DNA of 64,000 nt from Bacteroidetes bacterium HGW-Bacteroidetes-2 (GTDB lineage Bacteria > Bacteroidota > Bacteroidia > Flavobacteriales > Flavobacteriaceae). Shown here piece after piece: positions 53,357 to 63,277 of this stretch. Within the stretch, counting starts at the first letter, position 1. Every line of letters starts with the position of its first letter. Position numbers and translations under genes: made by a program. The stretch lies in contig PHDJ01000011.1 in the NCBI GenBank assembly GCA_002842575.1, forward strand, positions 22,612 through 86,611, written 5' to 3'. A model generated the notes under the pieces. The model had not been told where the DNA came from, ran no database searches, and saw nothing but the letters and a program-made list of their open reading frames with translations.

Positions 53357-54103
53357 TTACGTTAACATTCCGCCGTCCACATTTATTACTTGCCCGGTAA
53401 CATAAGCTGAAAGATCGCTCGCTAAAAAAACACAAACATTTGCAATGTCTTCTGGAGTACCACCGCGTTTTAATGGAATGGCATCTCTCCAGTTTTGTAC
53501 GGTAGCGGCATCCAGTTTACCTGTCATTTCTGTTTCGATAAAACCTGGTGCAATGGCGTTACAACGAATATCGCGCGAGCCTAATTCTAATGCTACCGAT
53601 TTTGTGAAACCAATAATTCCTGCTTTTGATGCTGCATAATTGGTTTGCCCGGCATTTCCTTTCACCCCAACGATGGAACTCATGTTAATAATGGAGCCTT
53701 TTCGTTGTTTTAACATAGTGCGTTGCACGGCTTTGGTCATATTAAAAACAGATTTTAAATTAACTTCTATCACTTTATCAAAATCATCCTCAGACATTCG
53801 CATTAGTAAGTTATCTTTTGTGATACCTGCATTGTTTATTAATATATCGATGCTTCCAAAATCTTTAAAAATTTCTTCCGCCAGGGTTTGAGCTTCTTGA
53901 TAGTTAGCAGCATCACTTTTATAGGATTTGGCTTTTACACCTTCTCTTGTAAGTTGATTTTCTAATTCTAGAGCAGCTTCTGCAGAAGAACTATAGGTAA
54001 ATGCTACATTGGCTCCTTGTTTTGCGAAAACCTCTGCAATTCCTTTCCCAATACCTCTACTTCCACCAGTAATAATAGCGGTTTTTCCTTCGAGTAGTTT
54101 CAT
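53357..54103 (-). CDS. fabG: 3-oxoacyl-[acyl-carrier-protein] reductase
   Basis: 248 residues, SDR fold. TGGSRGIG (12-19), NNAG (90-93), S142, Y156 and K160 form the NADPH site and catalytic triad; the DGGMLT C-terminus is typical of FabG. It reduces 3-oxoacyl-ACP to 3-hydroxyacyl-ACP in fatty acid elongation, which also supplies the 3-hydroxyacyl chains used by LpxA and LpxD. The gene lies 107 bases downstream of sucD on the same strand, with a terminator between. Confidence 0.93.
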   Translation of the reverse strand: MKLLEGKTAIITGGSRGIGKGIAEVFAKQGANVAFTYSSSAEAALELENQLTREGVKAKSYKSDAANYQEAQTLAEEIFKDFGSIDILINNAGITKDNLLMRMSEDDFDKVIEVNLKSVFNMTKAVQRTMLKQRKGSIINMSSIVGVKGNAGQTNYAASKAGIIGFTKSVALELGSRDIRCNAIAPGFIETEMTGKLDAATVQNWRDAIPLKRGGTPEDIANVCVFLASDLSAYVTGQVINVDGGMLT

Positions 54104-54159
54104 AGATGTTTTTGTTTAATGTTGTGTTCAAATATAAGCATTTGCAATAGGAACAAACA

Positions 54160-54187
54160 AAAAAACCTTCCGAAAAACGAAAGGTTT
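54160..54187 (-). terminator. Rho-independent terminator after sucD
   Basis: On the minus strand AAACCTTTCG (54187-54178) pairs with CGGAAGGTTT (54072-type arm at 54172-54163) around T5, followed by T4. It ends the sucD transcript 24 bases past its stop (54211). Confidence 0.7.
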
Positions 54188-54210
54188 ATTATTTTACTTT
54201 TTAAATAAAA

Positions 54211-55083
54211 TTAAGCCATTACTTCTGCCACTTTTTTTCCTATTTCCGCAGGAGAATCTACCACATGAATACCGTGTTCTCTCATAATTTTCTTTTTTGC
54301 AGCGGCCGTATCTTCACTTCCACCCACGATTGCGCCAGCGTGACCCATTGTTCTTCCTACTGGAGCGGTTTCACCGGCTATAAAGCCAACAATTGGTTTT
54401 TTACTTCCACTTTCTTTATACCATCTTGCAGCATCTACTTCTAGTTGACCTCCTATTTCACCTATCATCACCACGCATTTTGTTTCTTCGTCATTAATTA
54501 GAAGTTGTAAAGCCTGTTTTGTAGTGGTCCCAATAATAGGATCTCCACCTATTCCTATGGCGGTGGTTATGCCTAAACCTTGTTTTACAACTTGGTCGGC
54601 GGCTTCGTAGGTAAGTGTGCCTGATTTTGAAATTAAACCAACATTTCCTTTTTTGAATACAAAACCAGGCATAATACCCACTTTTGCTTCACCGGGAGTT
54701 ATTACTCCTGGGCAATTCGGACCGATTAATGTGCAATCTCTATTTTTAATATAATTACTAACTTTTATCATATCTGCAACAGGAATACCTTCTGTTATGG
54801 TAATGATTACTTTAATTCCCGAATCTGCAGCTTCCATAATGGCATCTGCTGCAAATGCCGGTGGAACAAAGATTATGGTTGTATCGGCACCTGTTTTAGC
54901 TACAGCTTCTAAAACGGTATTAAAAACTGGCTTATCTAGGTGGGTTTGACCTCCTTTTCCTGGAGTAACGCCACCTACAACGTTTGTTCCGTATTCAATC
55001 ATTTGTTCGGCGTGAAAAGTTCCTTCACTTCCGGTAAATCCTTGTACAATAATTTTGGAATCTTTGTTTACTAAAACGCTCAT
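54211..55083 (-). CDS. sucD: Succinate-CoA ligase (ADP-forming), alpha subunit
   Basis: 290 residues. NKDSKIIVQGFTGSEGTFHA is the CoA-binding Rossmann start, GGVTPGKGGQTHLDKPVFN follows, and GRTMGHAGAIVGGSEDT holds the phosphohistidine (H in GHAG) used in phosphate transfer. The enzyme makes ATP (or GTP) from succinyl-CoA in the TCA cycle, or the reverse for biosynthesis. The beta subunit (SucC) is not in this window, so the two genes are separated, as in some Bacteroidota. The gene is 57 bases downstream of the NTF2-like gene. Confidence 0.95.
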   Translation of the reverse strand: MSVLVNKDSKIIVQGFTGSEGTFHAEQMIEYGTNVVGGVTPGKGGQTHLDKPVFNTVLEAVAKTGADTTIIFVPPAFAADAIMEAADSGIKVIITITEGIPVADMIKVSNYIKNRDCTLIGPNCPGVITPGEAKVGIMPGFVFKKGNVGLISKSGTLTYEAADQVVKQGLGITTAIGIGGDPIIGTTTKQALQLLINDEETKCVVMIGEIGGQLEVDAARWYKESGSKKPIVGFIAGETAPVGRTMGHAGAIVGGSEDTAAAKKKIMREHGIHVVDSPAEIGKKVAEVMA

Positions 55084-55140
55084 GAAATATGTTTTTATGA
55101 ATTTATGTGCAAAATTAAACTATTAAAACGACTATAAAAA

Positions 55141-55554
55141 TTATACTTTCACTCTATGATAGGATTTTTTTGTTTCGTCTTTTTTTGTTACAGGTTGGCT
55201 TACCTGATATCCTTTGTATAATTTGTTGTCTTTTATCTCCCAAATGGCTATAAAATGAGCAATGCCTAATTCTTCATCTGGGTTTTCTAAAGCTCTTATG
55301 TAGTATTTATAGCGAATGGTTACAAAAGTATCGTCTTCTAAAATATGACTAATTTCAACACGCATATCTGCATAGGATTTTCTGATTTCCTCAAAAAACA
55401 AGGAAATATCTTCATAATTCATAATAGACATGCCGTCAGCACTATTCCATATTAGCGTTAATTCTGGATGGAAGTGGTTTTTAATTATATTTTCATCTTT
55501 AAGCAAATCTGAGTTGTAAAAGCTTTTTACTATATCTTTGGCAGATTTCTTCAT
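55141..55554 (-). CDS. NTF2-like (SnoaL/nuclear transport factor 2-type) protein
   Basis: 137 residues, soluble, of the cone-shaped NTF2-like fold: KDIVKSFYNSDLL at the start, HPELTLIWNSADGMS with the usual polar pocket residues, and YKYYIRALENPDEELGIAHF later. No catalytic residues can be named. NTF2-like proteins act as isomerases, dehydratases or binders. It sits 16 bases downstream of the second LpxD-like gene, so may be translated with it. Function unknown. Confidence 0.75.
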   Translation of the reverse strand: MKKSAKDIVKSFYNSDLLKDENIIKNHFHPELTLIWNSADGMSIMNYEDISLFFEEIRKSYADMRVEISHILEDDTFVTIRYKYYIRALENPDEELGIAHFIAIWEIKDNKLYKGYQVSQPVTKKDETKKSYHRVKV

Positions 55555-55570
55555 TTTTTATTTTCTGTTT

Positions 55571-56515
55571 TTAGGATTTTTTATCCTTTTTCAATTGTTC
55601 TAAAATAGAAGGAATTAATTTAATGGATGCCAGCTCTTTATATTTTTTTCTAAAATCTTCTGCGGGTGTTCCAAAATAGCTTTTTCCACCTTCTAAGGTT
55701 TTGCTTACGCCAGATTGTGCCGAAATTACTGCTTTTTTTCCTATGGTAATTCCGCTAGTAACACCCACTTGCCCCCACAGAGTGACTTCATCTTCTAGGA
55801 TTACGCAACCTGCTATTCCTGTTTGGGAGGCGATTAAACATTTTTTACCAATAATTGTATCATGACCAACATGGACTTGATTGTCAATTTTTGTTCCTTC
55901 TCCTATGGTGGTATCGCCGGTTACTCCTTTATCAATGGTGCATAATGCTCCTAAATCTACATTATCTTGAATAACTACCCTACCGCCGCTGATGAGTTTA
56001 TCAAAACCTTCTGGCCGGTTTTTATAATAAAAGGCGTCGCCACCTAAAATAGTACCGGAATGTATTGTGACGTTGTTTCCAATTATTGTATTATCGTAAA
56101 TAGAAACATTGGCGTGAATAAGGCAATTGTTTCCTATCTTCACGTTATTTCCAACAAAAACATTAGGTTGGATAATGGTATTTTTTCCTATTATAGCAGT
56201 AGGTGCAATGGATTGTTTGCTGGCAATAAAAGGGTTAAAATAATTTGTAAGGGTGTTGAAATCGCGAAAAGGATCGGTTGAAATCAACAATGCTTTTCCT
56301 TCGGGACAATCTACTTGTTTGTTAATTAATATGGTTGTAGCAGCACTATTTAATGCTTTATCATAATATTTTGGGTGGTCAACAAAAACAATATCTCCTG
56401 GCGTCACTACATGAATTTCATTCATTCCTAATACTGGAAATTCTGCGTGTCCAACATAATCACAGTTTAAAATTTTAGCAATATCTTCTAAAGTTTGGGG
56501 TTTGGCGAATTTCAT
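55571..56515 (-). CDS. LpxD-like acyltransferase, second copy
   Basis: 314 residues, left-handed beta-helix of hexapeptide repeats (GKNTIIQPNVFVGNNVKIGN). The N-terminal domain resembles that of LpxD (IVFVDHPKYYDKAL), and the catalytic histidine is retained in IDNQVHVGHDTIIGKKC. The family adds 3-hydroxyacyl chains from ACP to the glucosamine nitrogen of the lipid A precursor. It is shorter than lpxD at 59328-60353 and clearly distant. Its sequence divergence suggests a different acyl length, sugar or UDP-glycan substrate. It follows efp by 31 bases in the lipid A run. Confidence 0.85.
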   Translation of the reverse strand: MKFAKPQTLEDIAKILNCDYVGHAEFPVLGMNEIHVVTPGDIVFVDHPKYYDKALNSAATTILINKQVDCPEGKALLISTDPFRDFNTLTNYFNPFIASKQSIAPTAIIGKNTIIQPNVFVGNNVKIGNNCLIHANVSIYDNTIIGNNVTIHSGTILGGDAFYYKNRPEGFDKLISGGRVVIQDNVDLGALCTIDKGVTGDTTIGEGTKIDNQVHVGHDTIIGKKCLIASQTGIAGCVILEDEVTLWGQVGVTSGITIGKKAVISAQSGVSKTLEGGKSYFGTPAEDFRKKYKELASIKLIPSILEQLKKDKKS

Positions 56516-56546
56516 GGTTGACTAAATTTTAACAGATGCTGAAAAA

Positions 56547-57113
56547 TTATTCTTTCACTCGTTCTTTGTAGGTTCCTTTGTCTGTTTCTACTCTTATTTT
56601 ATCTCCTTCATTAATAAAAAGGGGCACATTAATTTCTGCTCCGGTTTCTAATTTTGCTGGTTTGGTGGCATTGGTAGCGGTGTTTCCTTTAACACCAGGC
56701 TCTGTTGAAACGACTTGTAGAACGACACTTGCCGGCATTTCAACAGAAAGTGGCATATTGTCTTCGGTATTAATCATTATCATTACAAATTCACCTTCTT
56801 TTAAAAGTCCTGGATTGTCTAAAGCACTTTCTTTTAATTGAATTTGCGTAAAATCTTCCACATCCATAAAGTGGTAATAATCCCCATCATTATATAAGAA
56901 TTGAAATTTACTGGTAACCACTTTTACTTCATCAATTTTATGCCCTGCAGAGAAGGTATTGTCTATTACTTTGCCTGAGGTTACACTTTTTAATTTAGTC
57001 CTAACAAAAGCGGGACCTTTTCCGGGTTTAACGTGTTGAAATTCAATTACTTTAAAAATATCAAAATTGTACTTAATGCACAAACCATTACGTATATCTG
57101 CTGTAGTTGCCAT
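56547..57113 (-). CDS. efp: Translation elongation factor P
   Basis: 188 residues. Three beta-barrel domains typical of EF-P; the tip loop HVKPGKGPAFVRTKLK holds K32, the position that is modified in many bacteria. KGNTATNATKPAKLETGAEI and FINEGDKIRVETDKGTYKER match the C-terminal domains. EF-P relieves ribosome stalls at polyproline. It sits within the lipid A operon, as in other flavobacteria. Confidence 0.96.
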   Translation of the reverse strand: MATTADIRNGLCIKYNFDIFKVIEFQHVKPGKGPAFVRTKLKSVTSGKVIDNTFSAGHKIDEVKVVTSKFQFLYNDGDYYHFMDVEDFTQIQLKESALDNPGLLKEGEFVMIMINTEDNMPLSVEMPASVVLQVVSTEPGVKGNTATNATKPAKLETGAEINVPLFINEGDKIRVETDKGTYKERVKE

Positions 57114-57139
57114 ATTTTTTTCTTATTTTTTTTTATTTT

Positions 57140-57925
57140 TTAAATTGAACTTATATAGCCCTTCATAATTCCTCGCTGCGAATTTTTTATGAACTGAAGT
57201 ATTTCATCCCTTTCTGGGGTTGCTTCCATTTCAGCTTCAATAATTTCAGTGGCTTGTGTGTTATTATAATTTTTTTGGTAAAGGATGCGATAAATATTTT
57301 GAATTTCTCTAATTTTTTCTGTACTAAATCCTCTTCTTCTAAGTCCGATGGAATTAATTCCAACATAGGAAAGAGGTTCTCTACCTGCTTTTACAAATGG
57401 AGGTACATCTTTTCGCACTAAGGAGCCTCCAGTTACAAAGGCATGACTGCCTATCATACAAAATTGTTGAATAGCTGCCATTCCGGCTAAAACCACATGG
57501 TCACCCACTGTAATATGACCTGCAAGAGTGCTATTGTTTGAAAAAACGCAGTTATCGCCCACAATACAATCGTGTGCAATATGACAATAAGCCATTATCC
57601 AGCAATTTTTACCAATTACGGTTTTCATTCTGTCTAATGTGCCTCTATTAATGGTAACAAATTCTCTTAGGGTGGTTCCATCTCCTATTTCTACCGTTGT
57701 TTCTTCATCTTGAAATTTTAAGTCTTGTGGTATGGCAGAAATTACGGCACCCGGAAAAATATTACAATTTTTCCCTATTCTAGCACCTTCCATAATGGTT
57801 ACGTTGGAGCCTATCCAAGTTCCATCACCTATAACTACATTATTATGTATGGTTGTAAAGGGTTCTATAACAACATTTTTGGCAATTTTTGCACCCGGAT
57901 GCACATATGCTAATGGTTGATTCAT
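57140..57925 (-). CDS. lpxA: UDP-N-acetylglucosamine O-acyltransferase
   Basis: 261 residues, beta-helix of hexapeptide repeats (VVIEPFTTIHNNVVIGDGTW). The catalytic histidine is H118 in AYCHIAHDCIVGDNCVFSN. The C-terminal helical part (GLRRRGFSTEKIREIQNIYR) is typical. It transfers a 3-hydroxyacyl chain from ACP to UDP-GlcNAc, the first step of lipid A synthesis, in the cytoplasm. It is 9 bases downstream of lpxC/fabZ and 26 bases before efp. Confidence 0.96.
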   Translation of the reverse strand: MNQPLAYVHPGAKIAKNVVIEPFTTIHNNVVIGDGTWIGSNVTIMEGARIGKNCNIFPGAVISAIPQDLKFQDEETTVEIGDGTTLREFVTINRGTLDRMKTVIGKNCWIMAYCHIAHDCIVGDNCVFSNNSTLAGHITVGDHVVLAGMAAIQQFCMIGSHAFVTGGSLVRKDVPPFVKAGREPLSYVGINSIGLRRRGFSTEKIREIQNIYRILYQKNYNNTQATEIIEAEMEATPERDEILQFIKNSQRGIMKGYISSI

Positions 57926-57934
57926 TTTTAAAGT

Positions 57935-59335
57935 TTATTTTGTTTTTACAATTTGTGCCATTAACTCAGCTTCTGTTACCAGTCGGTCATTTGCATACGC
58001 GTTTCCTTGCATATGAACAATTCCTCTTCGTATGGGGGTAATCAAGTGCAGTTTAAATATAAGAGTGTCCCCAGGTACAACTTGGTGCTTAAATTTTACA
58101 TTGTTTATTTTTATAAAAAATGTTAAATAGTTTTCAGGATCTGGCACGGTACTTAATGCTAAAATACCGCCGGTTTGTGCCATTGCTTCAACTATTAGAA
58201 CCCCTGGCATTACCGGTGCTCCCGGAAAATGTCCAACAAAAAAGGGTTCATTCATGGTTACATTTTTAAGTCCAACGACATGGGTGTCTGATAGTTCAAA
58301 TATTTTATCTACAAGTAAAAATGGTGGTCGGTGGGGTAACATATTCATAATTTGATTTACGTCCATCAATGGCGTTTGATTCAAATCATATTTAGGAATT
58401 TTATTGCGTTTTTCTATTTTTATAATTTTAGAGAGTTTTTTTGCAAATTGTGTGTTTACATGGTGCCCGGGTTTGTTAGCTATTACCTTTCCTCGAATTC
58501 GTGTTCCTACTAATGCCAAATCACCCATTACGTCTAGTAGTTTATGTCTTGCAGCTTCGTTGGGATGGTGCAAGGTTAGGTTGTCTAAAATACCATTAGG
58601 CTTTACCGAAATAGAGTCTTTTCCAAAAGCGATCTTTAACTTTTTCATGCTTTCTTCAGACAATTCTTTATCTACATAAACGATAGCATTGTTTAAATCA
58701 CCTCCTTTTATTAGATTGTTTTCTAAAAGCATTTCAATTTCATGAAGAAAACTAAAGGTTCTTGCATTTGAAATTTCTTCTTTAAAATCAGAGAGTGTTT
58801 TTAATGTGGCATTTTGGGTGCCTAAAACCTTGGTGCCAAAATCTACCATGGTAGTTATTTGATATTCTTCGGAAGGCATAATGATGATTTCGCTTCCACT
58901 TTCTTCGTCAAGGTAAGAAATAACATCTTTAACAATATATTCCTCTCTGAAAGCCTCTTGTTCAACAATTCCTGCTTTTTCGATGGCTTCAACAAAGTAT
59001 TTAGAAGAACCATCCATTATAGGAGGTTCAGAAGCATTAAGCTCTAAGATACAATTATCAACGTTCATCCCTACCAAAGCTGCAAGTACATGTTCTGAGG
59101 TTTGTATTTTAACTCCTCTTTTTTCTAAATTGGTGCCTCGTTGCGTATTGGTGACATAGTTTGCATCAGCTTCTATCACAGGGCTTCCTTCTAAATCAAT
59201 GCGCACAAAAGCAAAACCGTAGTTTATGGGTGCTGGTTTTAGGGTTAGGGTTACTTCTTTACCAGTGTGCAATCCAACTCCCGTAAGACTAACTTCTTTA
59301 CTTAACGTATGCTGTTTTTCAGAAAATTCAGTCAT
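57935..59335 (-). CDS. lpxC/fabZ: LpxC/FabZ fusion (deacetylase plus hydroxyacyl-ACP dehydratase)
   Basis: 466 residues from the ATG at 59335; a longer version from 59353 is less likely. Residues about 1-305 are LpxC, with the zinc ligands in [14 protein letters not shown] and [20 protein letters not shown]. Residues about 320-466 are Fab[21 protein letters not shown] and [19 protein letters not shown] (catalytic His, then Glu). LpxC removes the acetyl group from UDP-3-O-acyl-GlcNAc, the committed step of lipid A synthesis; FabZ dehydrates 3-hydroxyacyl-ACP and competes for its acyl donors. The fusion is a hallmark of Bacteroidota. It overlaps lpxD by 8 bases. Confidence 0.96.
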   Translation of the reverse strand: MTEFSEKQHTLSKEVSLTGVGLHTGKEVTLTLKPAPINYGFAFVRIDLEGSPVIEADANYVTNTQRGTNLEKRGVKIQTSEHVLAALVGMNVDNCILELNASEPPIMDGSSKYFVEAIEKAGIVEQEAFREEYIVKDVISYLDEESGSEIIIMPSEEYQITTMVDFGTKVLGTQNATLKTLSDFKEEISNARTFSFLHEIEMLLENNLIKGGDLNNAIVYVDKELSEESMKKLKIAFGKDSISVKPNGILDNLTLHHPNEAARHKLLDVMGDLALVGTRIRGKVIANKPGHHVNTQFAKKLSKIIKIEKRNKIPKYDLNQTPLMDVNQIMNMLPHRPPFLLVDKIFELSDTHVVGLKNVTMNEPFFVGHFPGAPVMPGVLIVEAMAQTGGILALSTVPDPENYLTFFIKINNVKFKHQVVPGDTLIFKLHLITPIRRGIVHMQGNAYANDRLVTEAELMAQIVKTK

Positions 59336-60353
59336 TGTTAATTTTTTTTTCAAGATTGTTTAATGAATTTATAATTTTTGGTAAGTTTTTGAAATGGACG
59401 TAGCTCTTGTTAAAATCTCCATAATTTAAGGCTGGGGATCCTTGAAGTGCTTCATTGTCTTTCACATTTCTTCCTATACCGCTTTGCGCTTGGATTCTAA
59501 CACCATTCCCGATGCTTAAATGTCCTGCAATACCTACTTGCCCGCCAATAATACAATTTTTGCCAATTTTAGTGGAGCCCGCAATTCCCGATTGTGCTGC
59601 AATTACAGTATTTTCACCAATTTCAACATTGTGTGCTATTTGAATTTGGTTGTCTAATTTAACGCCTCTTCGTATAATTGTTGAGCCTAATGTGGCTCTG
59701 TCAATGGTTGTGGCGGCACCAATATCCACAAAATCTTCAATGACTACATTTCCTATTTGTGGTACTTTGTTGTACTCGCCATTTTCATTTGGGGTAAACC
59801 CAAAACCATCTGCTCCTAAAACCACATTACTGTTTATGATACAATTGTTTCCAATTTCTGTTTCTGAATAAATTTTTGCGCCTGCAAAAAGGATTACATT
59901 GTTTCCTATCTTGACATTATCGCCAATATAAACTCCTGGAAATATTTTAACATTATCGCCTAAGATAACATTATTGCCTAAATATGAAAAGGCTCCTAAA
60001 TAGGCATTAGCTCCTATTACTGCTGTGTCTGATTTATATACCGGTTCTTCAATGCCAATTTTATTTAATTTTACCATGTTATAATATTCTAGTAACTTTG
60101 AAAATGCTTTATAGGCGTTTTCTACTCTAATTAATGTGGTTTTAATCTCTTTATCTGGCAAAAAAGTTTTGTCTACAATTGTAATCGAAGCCTCTGTAGA
60201 ATATATAAAATGGGTGTATTTTGGGTTAGAAAGAAAGGTTAAACTACCTATTTCTCCTTCTTCTATTTTAGCAAGTTTAGATACTTCGATGTGAGGATTT
60301 CCATCTACATCGCCTTCTAGTATTGCCGCTATTTGTGTTGCTGTAAATTTCAT
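59328..60353 (-). CDS. lpxD: UDP-3-O-(3-hydroxyacyl)glucosamine N-acyltransferase
   Basis: 341 residues. The N-terminal uridine-binding domain ([20 protein letters not shown]) is followed by beta-helix repeats ([20 protein letters not shown]). The catalytic histidine is in [20 protein letters not shown]. It transfers the N-linked acyl chain to UDP-3-O-acyl-glucosamine. Its end overlaps the start of the lpxC/fabZ frame, and it begins 24 bases after the HD gene, so the whole group should be one operon. Confidence 0.95.
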   Translation of the reverse strand: MKFTATQIAAILEGDVDGNPHIEVSKLAKIEEGEIGSLTFLSNPKYTHFIYSTEASITIVDKTFLPDKEIKTTLIRVENAYKAFSKLLEYYNMVKLNKIGIEEPVYKSDTAVIGANAYLGAFSYLGNNVILGDNVKIFPGVYIGDNVKIGNNVILFAGAKIYSETEIGNNCIINSNVVLGADGFGFTPNENGEYNKVPQIGNVVIEDFVDIGAATTIDRATLGSTIIRRGVKLDNQIQIAHNVEIGENTVIAAQSGIAGSTKIGKNCIIGGQVGIAGHLSIGNGVRIQAQSGIGRNVKDNEALQGSPALNYGDFNKSYVHFKNLPKIINSLNNLEKKINND

Positions 60354-60377
60354 TGTTGCAAAAATAGGAAAAATGTG

Positions 60378-61607
60378 TTAATCTTTACTCTTTGGATAGC
60401 ATAGATAATGCTTAGTTTCCATTTTAGATAATGCATTTGTGATTAATGGATCACTTACTTGCATCAAATCAATAATTTTTCCTTTGTTAGTTAATAGGTT
60501 AATATTTTGTTTGGTTTCGTTATATGCTTGGTTTGATACCTTGCCTTCAAATATGAAATACTGTGCTTCTTGGTCTGTTACTTTGTGGTCTTTTTTAAAT
60601 TGTGTAATTTTAGTTGCAAGCAACTCTTTTGAAAAAGGTTTGTTTTTTAATTTAATTTTTAAAAGTTTTCTATTCAAAAACATGTTACTTAATGTGCTTA
60701 ATACAAAATCCTTTGCGTTTTTCCAACATTTAATTGCTGCTATTATATCAAAATCATCTAGTTGTGCAAATATTTCTAAGGTATCAAATGTAAACTCTTT
60801 TTTTGTTACTTCCTTGGTTAAAAAATAGTTTAATGGTTTACTTATGTTAAAAATCTCGCCATCAGCAATACGTTCTTTCGCCCGACTTAATATACGAATT
60901 AATATTTGCTCTGCTGCAACACTTGTTTTATGCAAATATACTTGCCAGTACATGAAACGTCTGGCTACAATAAATTTTTCAATAGAGTAAACTCCTTTTT
61001 CTTCAACCACCAAGACGTCTTCTACTACATTTAGCATCGTGATAAGGCGTTCTGAATTTATATTTCCTTCTGGTGTGCCGGCATAAAAACTGTCTCTTTT
61101 TAAATAATCTAACCGATCCATATCTAATTGGCCAGAAATTAACTGACACAGGAATTTTCTGTCATACTCTCCTTTAAATATTTGAATGGCCAGCGTTAAT
61201 CTTCCGTTAAAATTATTGTTGAGAAGATCCATAAAAAGGATTGAAATTTCTTCATGTGAAATCCCTTTAACAATGCTGTGCTCCATAGCGTGCGAGAAAG
61301 GTCCGTGCCCAATGTCGTGTAAAACAATGGCAATATAAACTGCTTCCTCTTCTTCTTCTGAAATGACAACTCCTTTAAAGCGTAGAACTTGGACTGCTTT
61401 TTGCATCAAGAAAAAACAACCCAATGCGTGATGAAAACGAGTATGGTGCGCACCAGGATATACAAGATAAGAAAGTCCCATTTGAGAAATGCGCCGCAGT
61501 CTTTGAAAATAAGGATGTTCTATTAATTCAAATAGAATCGTGTCCGGTATTGTAATAAAACCGTAAATTGGGTCGTTTAGAATTTTGAGCTTTTTAGATA
61601 TTTGCAA
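60378..61607 (-). CDS. HD-domain phosphohydrolase (dGTPase-like)
   Basis: 409 residues. Metal ligands of the HD fold: H60 (HHTRFHHALG), H97-D98 (VLHDIGHGPFSH) and a later aspartate near MDRLDYLKRDS. This matches the dGTP triphosphohydrolase/SAMHD1-like group. Substrate could be dGTP or another nucleotide. It heads the lipid A operon on the minus strand. A TATATTTG at 61651-61644 (minus) fits a -7 element, with a weak TTTG 15 bases upstream. Confidence 0.9.
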   Translation of the reverse strand: MQISKKLKILNDPIYGFITIPDTILFELIEHPYFQRLRRISQMGLSYLVYPGAHHTRFHHALGCFFLMQKAVQVLRFKGVVISEEEEEAVYIAIVLHDIGHGPFSHAMEHSIVKGISHEEISILFMDLLNNNFNGRLTLAIQIFKGEYDRKFLCQLISGQLDMDRLDYLKRDSFYAGTPEGNINSERLITMLNVVEDVLVVEEKGVYSIEKFIVARRFMYWQVYLHKTSVAAEQILIRILSRAKERIADGEIFNISKPLNYFLTKEVTKKEFTFDTLEIFAQLDDFDIIAAIKCWKNAKDFVLSTLSNMFLNRKLLKIKLKNKPFSKELLATKITQFKKDHKVTDQEAQYFIFEGKVSNQAYNETKQNINLLTNKGKIIDLMQVSDPLITNALSKMETKHYLCYPKSKD

Positions 61608-61643
61608 TTGCTTAAATTAAGAAAGAGTTTTAATAATTTTTTA

Positions 61644-61670
61644 CAAATATAAAGATATATAGCTTACAAA
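61644..61670 (-). promoter_or_regulatory. Candidate promoter of the HD/lpx operon
   Basis: TATATTTG on the minus strand (61651-61644) matches TAnnTTTG; TTTG at 61670-61667 is the nearest -33-like element, with a spacer of 15, shorter than usual. The start codon is 37 bases downstream. Confidence 0.4.
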
Positions 61671-61688
61671 AACTTTACATTAAAAACT

Positions 61689-63239
61689 ATGAACAACATA
61701 AAAATACTTTGGGTTGACGACGAAATCGAATTATTAAAACCACACATCCTTTTTTTAGAAGGAAAAAATTACAGTGTTACCAAGGCAAAAAGCGGTACAG
61801 AAGCACTTGAAGAAATTGAAAAAGAGAACTTCGATATTGTTTTTCTCGATGAAAACATGCCTGGTTTAACCGGCATAGAAACTCTTCACGAAATTAAAGA
61901 ACGCCAATCCAACCTCCCCGTAGTGATGATTACAAAAAGCGAAGAAGAATACATTATGGAAGAGGCTATTGGTTCAAAAATTGCCGATTATTTAATAAAA
62001 CCGGTAAATCCTAACCAAATATTGTTGAGTTTAAAAAAGAATTTAGACCATTCTAGATTGGTTTCTGAAAAAACAACCTCTAATTACCAGCAAGAATTTA
62101 GAAAAATTGCAATGGATTTGTCCATGGTCAATTCCTATGAAGAGTGGGCTGAGTTATACCAAAAATTAATGTACTGGGAAATGCGTCTTGAAGATATTGA
62201 AGATTCTGGCATGTTTGAAATTTTAGAGTCGCAAAAAGCAGAAGCCAATAATCAATTTTGCAAATTTATAGACAAAAATTATCCCAAATGGTTTCTTAAG
62301 GATGGTGATGCACCAGTTATGTCGCACACTTTATTTCGAGAAAAAATAGCTCCGGAAATAAGCAAACAACTACCAACCCTTTTAGTAGTTGTGGATAACC
62401 TTCGTTTTGACCAATGGAAAACCTTTGAACCTATAATTACTAATGTCTATAAAAAGACCAAAGAGTCTGCTTTTTTTAGCATCCTCCCCACTGCAACACA
62501 ATATGCTCGAAATGCTATTTTTTCTGGCTTGACACCAAGCGATATGGAAAAATTACATCCCAATTTATGGTTGAACGATACCGATGAAGGTGGAAAAAAT
62601 ATGCACGAAAAAGAATTTCTTGAAGCCCAATTAAAACGCCTAGGAATGAATATTAACTGGGATTATTTTAAAATAACTAGTCTAAAAAAAGGCAAGCAAT
62701 TATCTGAAAACTTTAGAGCACAAAAGGATAAGGATTTAACGGTTTTAGTATATAACTTTGTAGATATGATTTCGCACGCCAAAACCGAAATGGAAGTGAT
62801 TAAAGAACTAGCTTCTAACGATAAATCGTATAGGTCATTAACCCAAAGTTGGTTTAAAAACTCCCCTTTATTAGAAATTATTCAACAAGCAGCACAAATG
62901 GGCTTTAAACTAATAATTACTACTGACCACGGTACCATTAATGTAAAAAACCCATCTAAGGTAATAGGCGATAAAAATACCAGCCTTAATTTAAGGTATA
63001 AAACCGGTAAAAGCCTAACCTATGAAGAAAAAGACGTTTTAGCGGCTAAAGACCCAAAAACAATATGTTTGCCCAGTATTAACATGAGCAGTTCGTTTAT
63101 CTTTGCTAAAGGCGACTTGTTTTTTGCCTATCCCAATAATTACAACTACTATGTAAGTTATTTTAGAAACAGCTACCAGCACGGAGGGGTTTCTTTAGAA
63201 GAAATGATTATACCTTTTGCAGTATTGCTACCAAGGTAA
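61689..63239 (+). CDS. porX: PorX: T9SS response regulator with PglZ-type phosphatase domain
   Basis: 516 residues. The receiver domain (1-125) has D10-D11, the phosphorylation site D54 (VFLDENMPG), T82 and K104. After a helical linker (about 125-215) comes a PglZ/alkaline phosphatase-superfamily domain with LLVVVDNLRFDQW, a threonine-rich PTATQYARNAIFSG loop, and ITTDHGTINV. This is the architecture of Porphyromonas PorX, which works with PorY and SigP to control T9SS and, as a phosphodiesterase, cleaves cyclic oligonucleotides. A T9SS cargo is found at 3998-6916. Divergent from the HD/lpx operon; 38 bases upstream of tsaE. Confidence 0.95.
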   Translation: MNNIKILWVDDEIELLKPHILFLEGKNYSVTKAKSGTEALEEIEKENFDIVFLDENMPGLTGIETLHEIKERQSNLPVVMITKSEEEYIMEEAIGSKIADYLIKPVNPNQILLSLKKNLDHSRLVSEKTTSNYQQEFRKIAMDLSMVNSYEEWAELYQKLMYWEMRLEDIEDSGMFEILESQKAEANNQFCKFIDKNYPKWFLKDGDAPVMSHTLFREKIAPEISKQLPTLLVVVDNLRFDQWKTFEPIITNVYKKTKESAFFSILPTATQYARNAIFSGLTPSDMEKLHPNLWLNDTDEGGKNMHEKEFLEAQLKRLGMNINWDYFKITSLKKGKQLSENFRAQKDKDLTVLVYNFVDMISHAKTEMEVIKELASNDKSYRSLTQSWFKNSPLLEIIQQAAQMGFKLIITTDHGTINVKNPSKVIGDKNTSLNLRYKTGKSLTYEEKDVLAAKDPKTICLPSINMSSSFIFAKGDLFFAYPNNYNYYVSYFRNSYQHGGVSLEEMIIPFAVLLPR

Positions 63240-63277
63240 TGTTTTTTTTACTATATTTGATACCGTAACCCCAAGTT

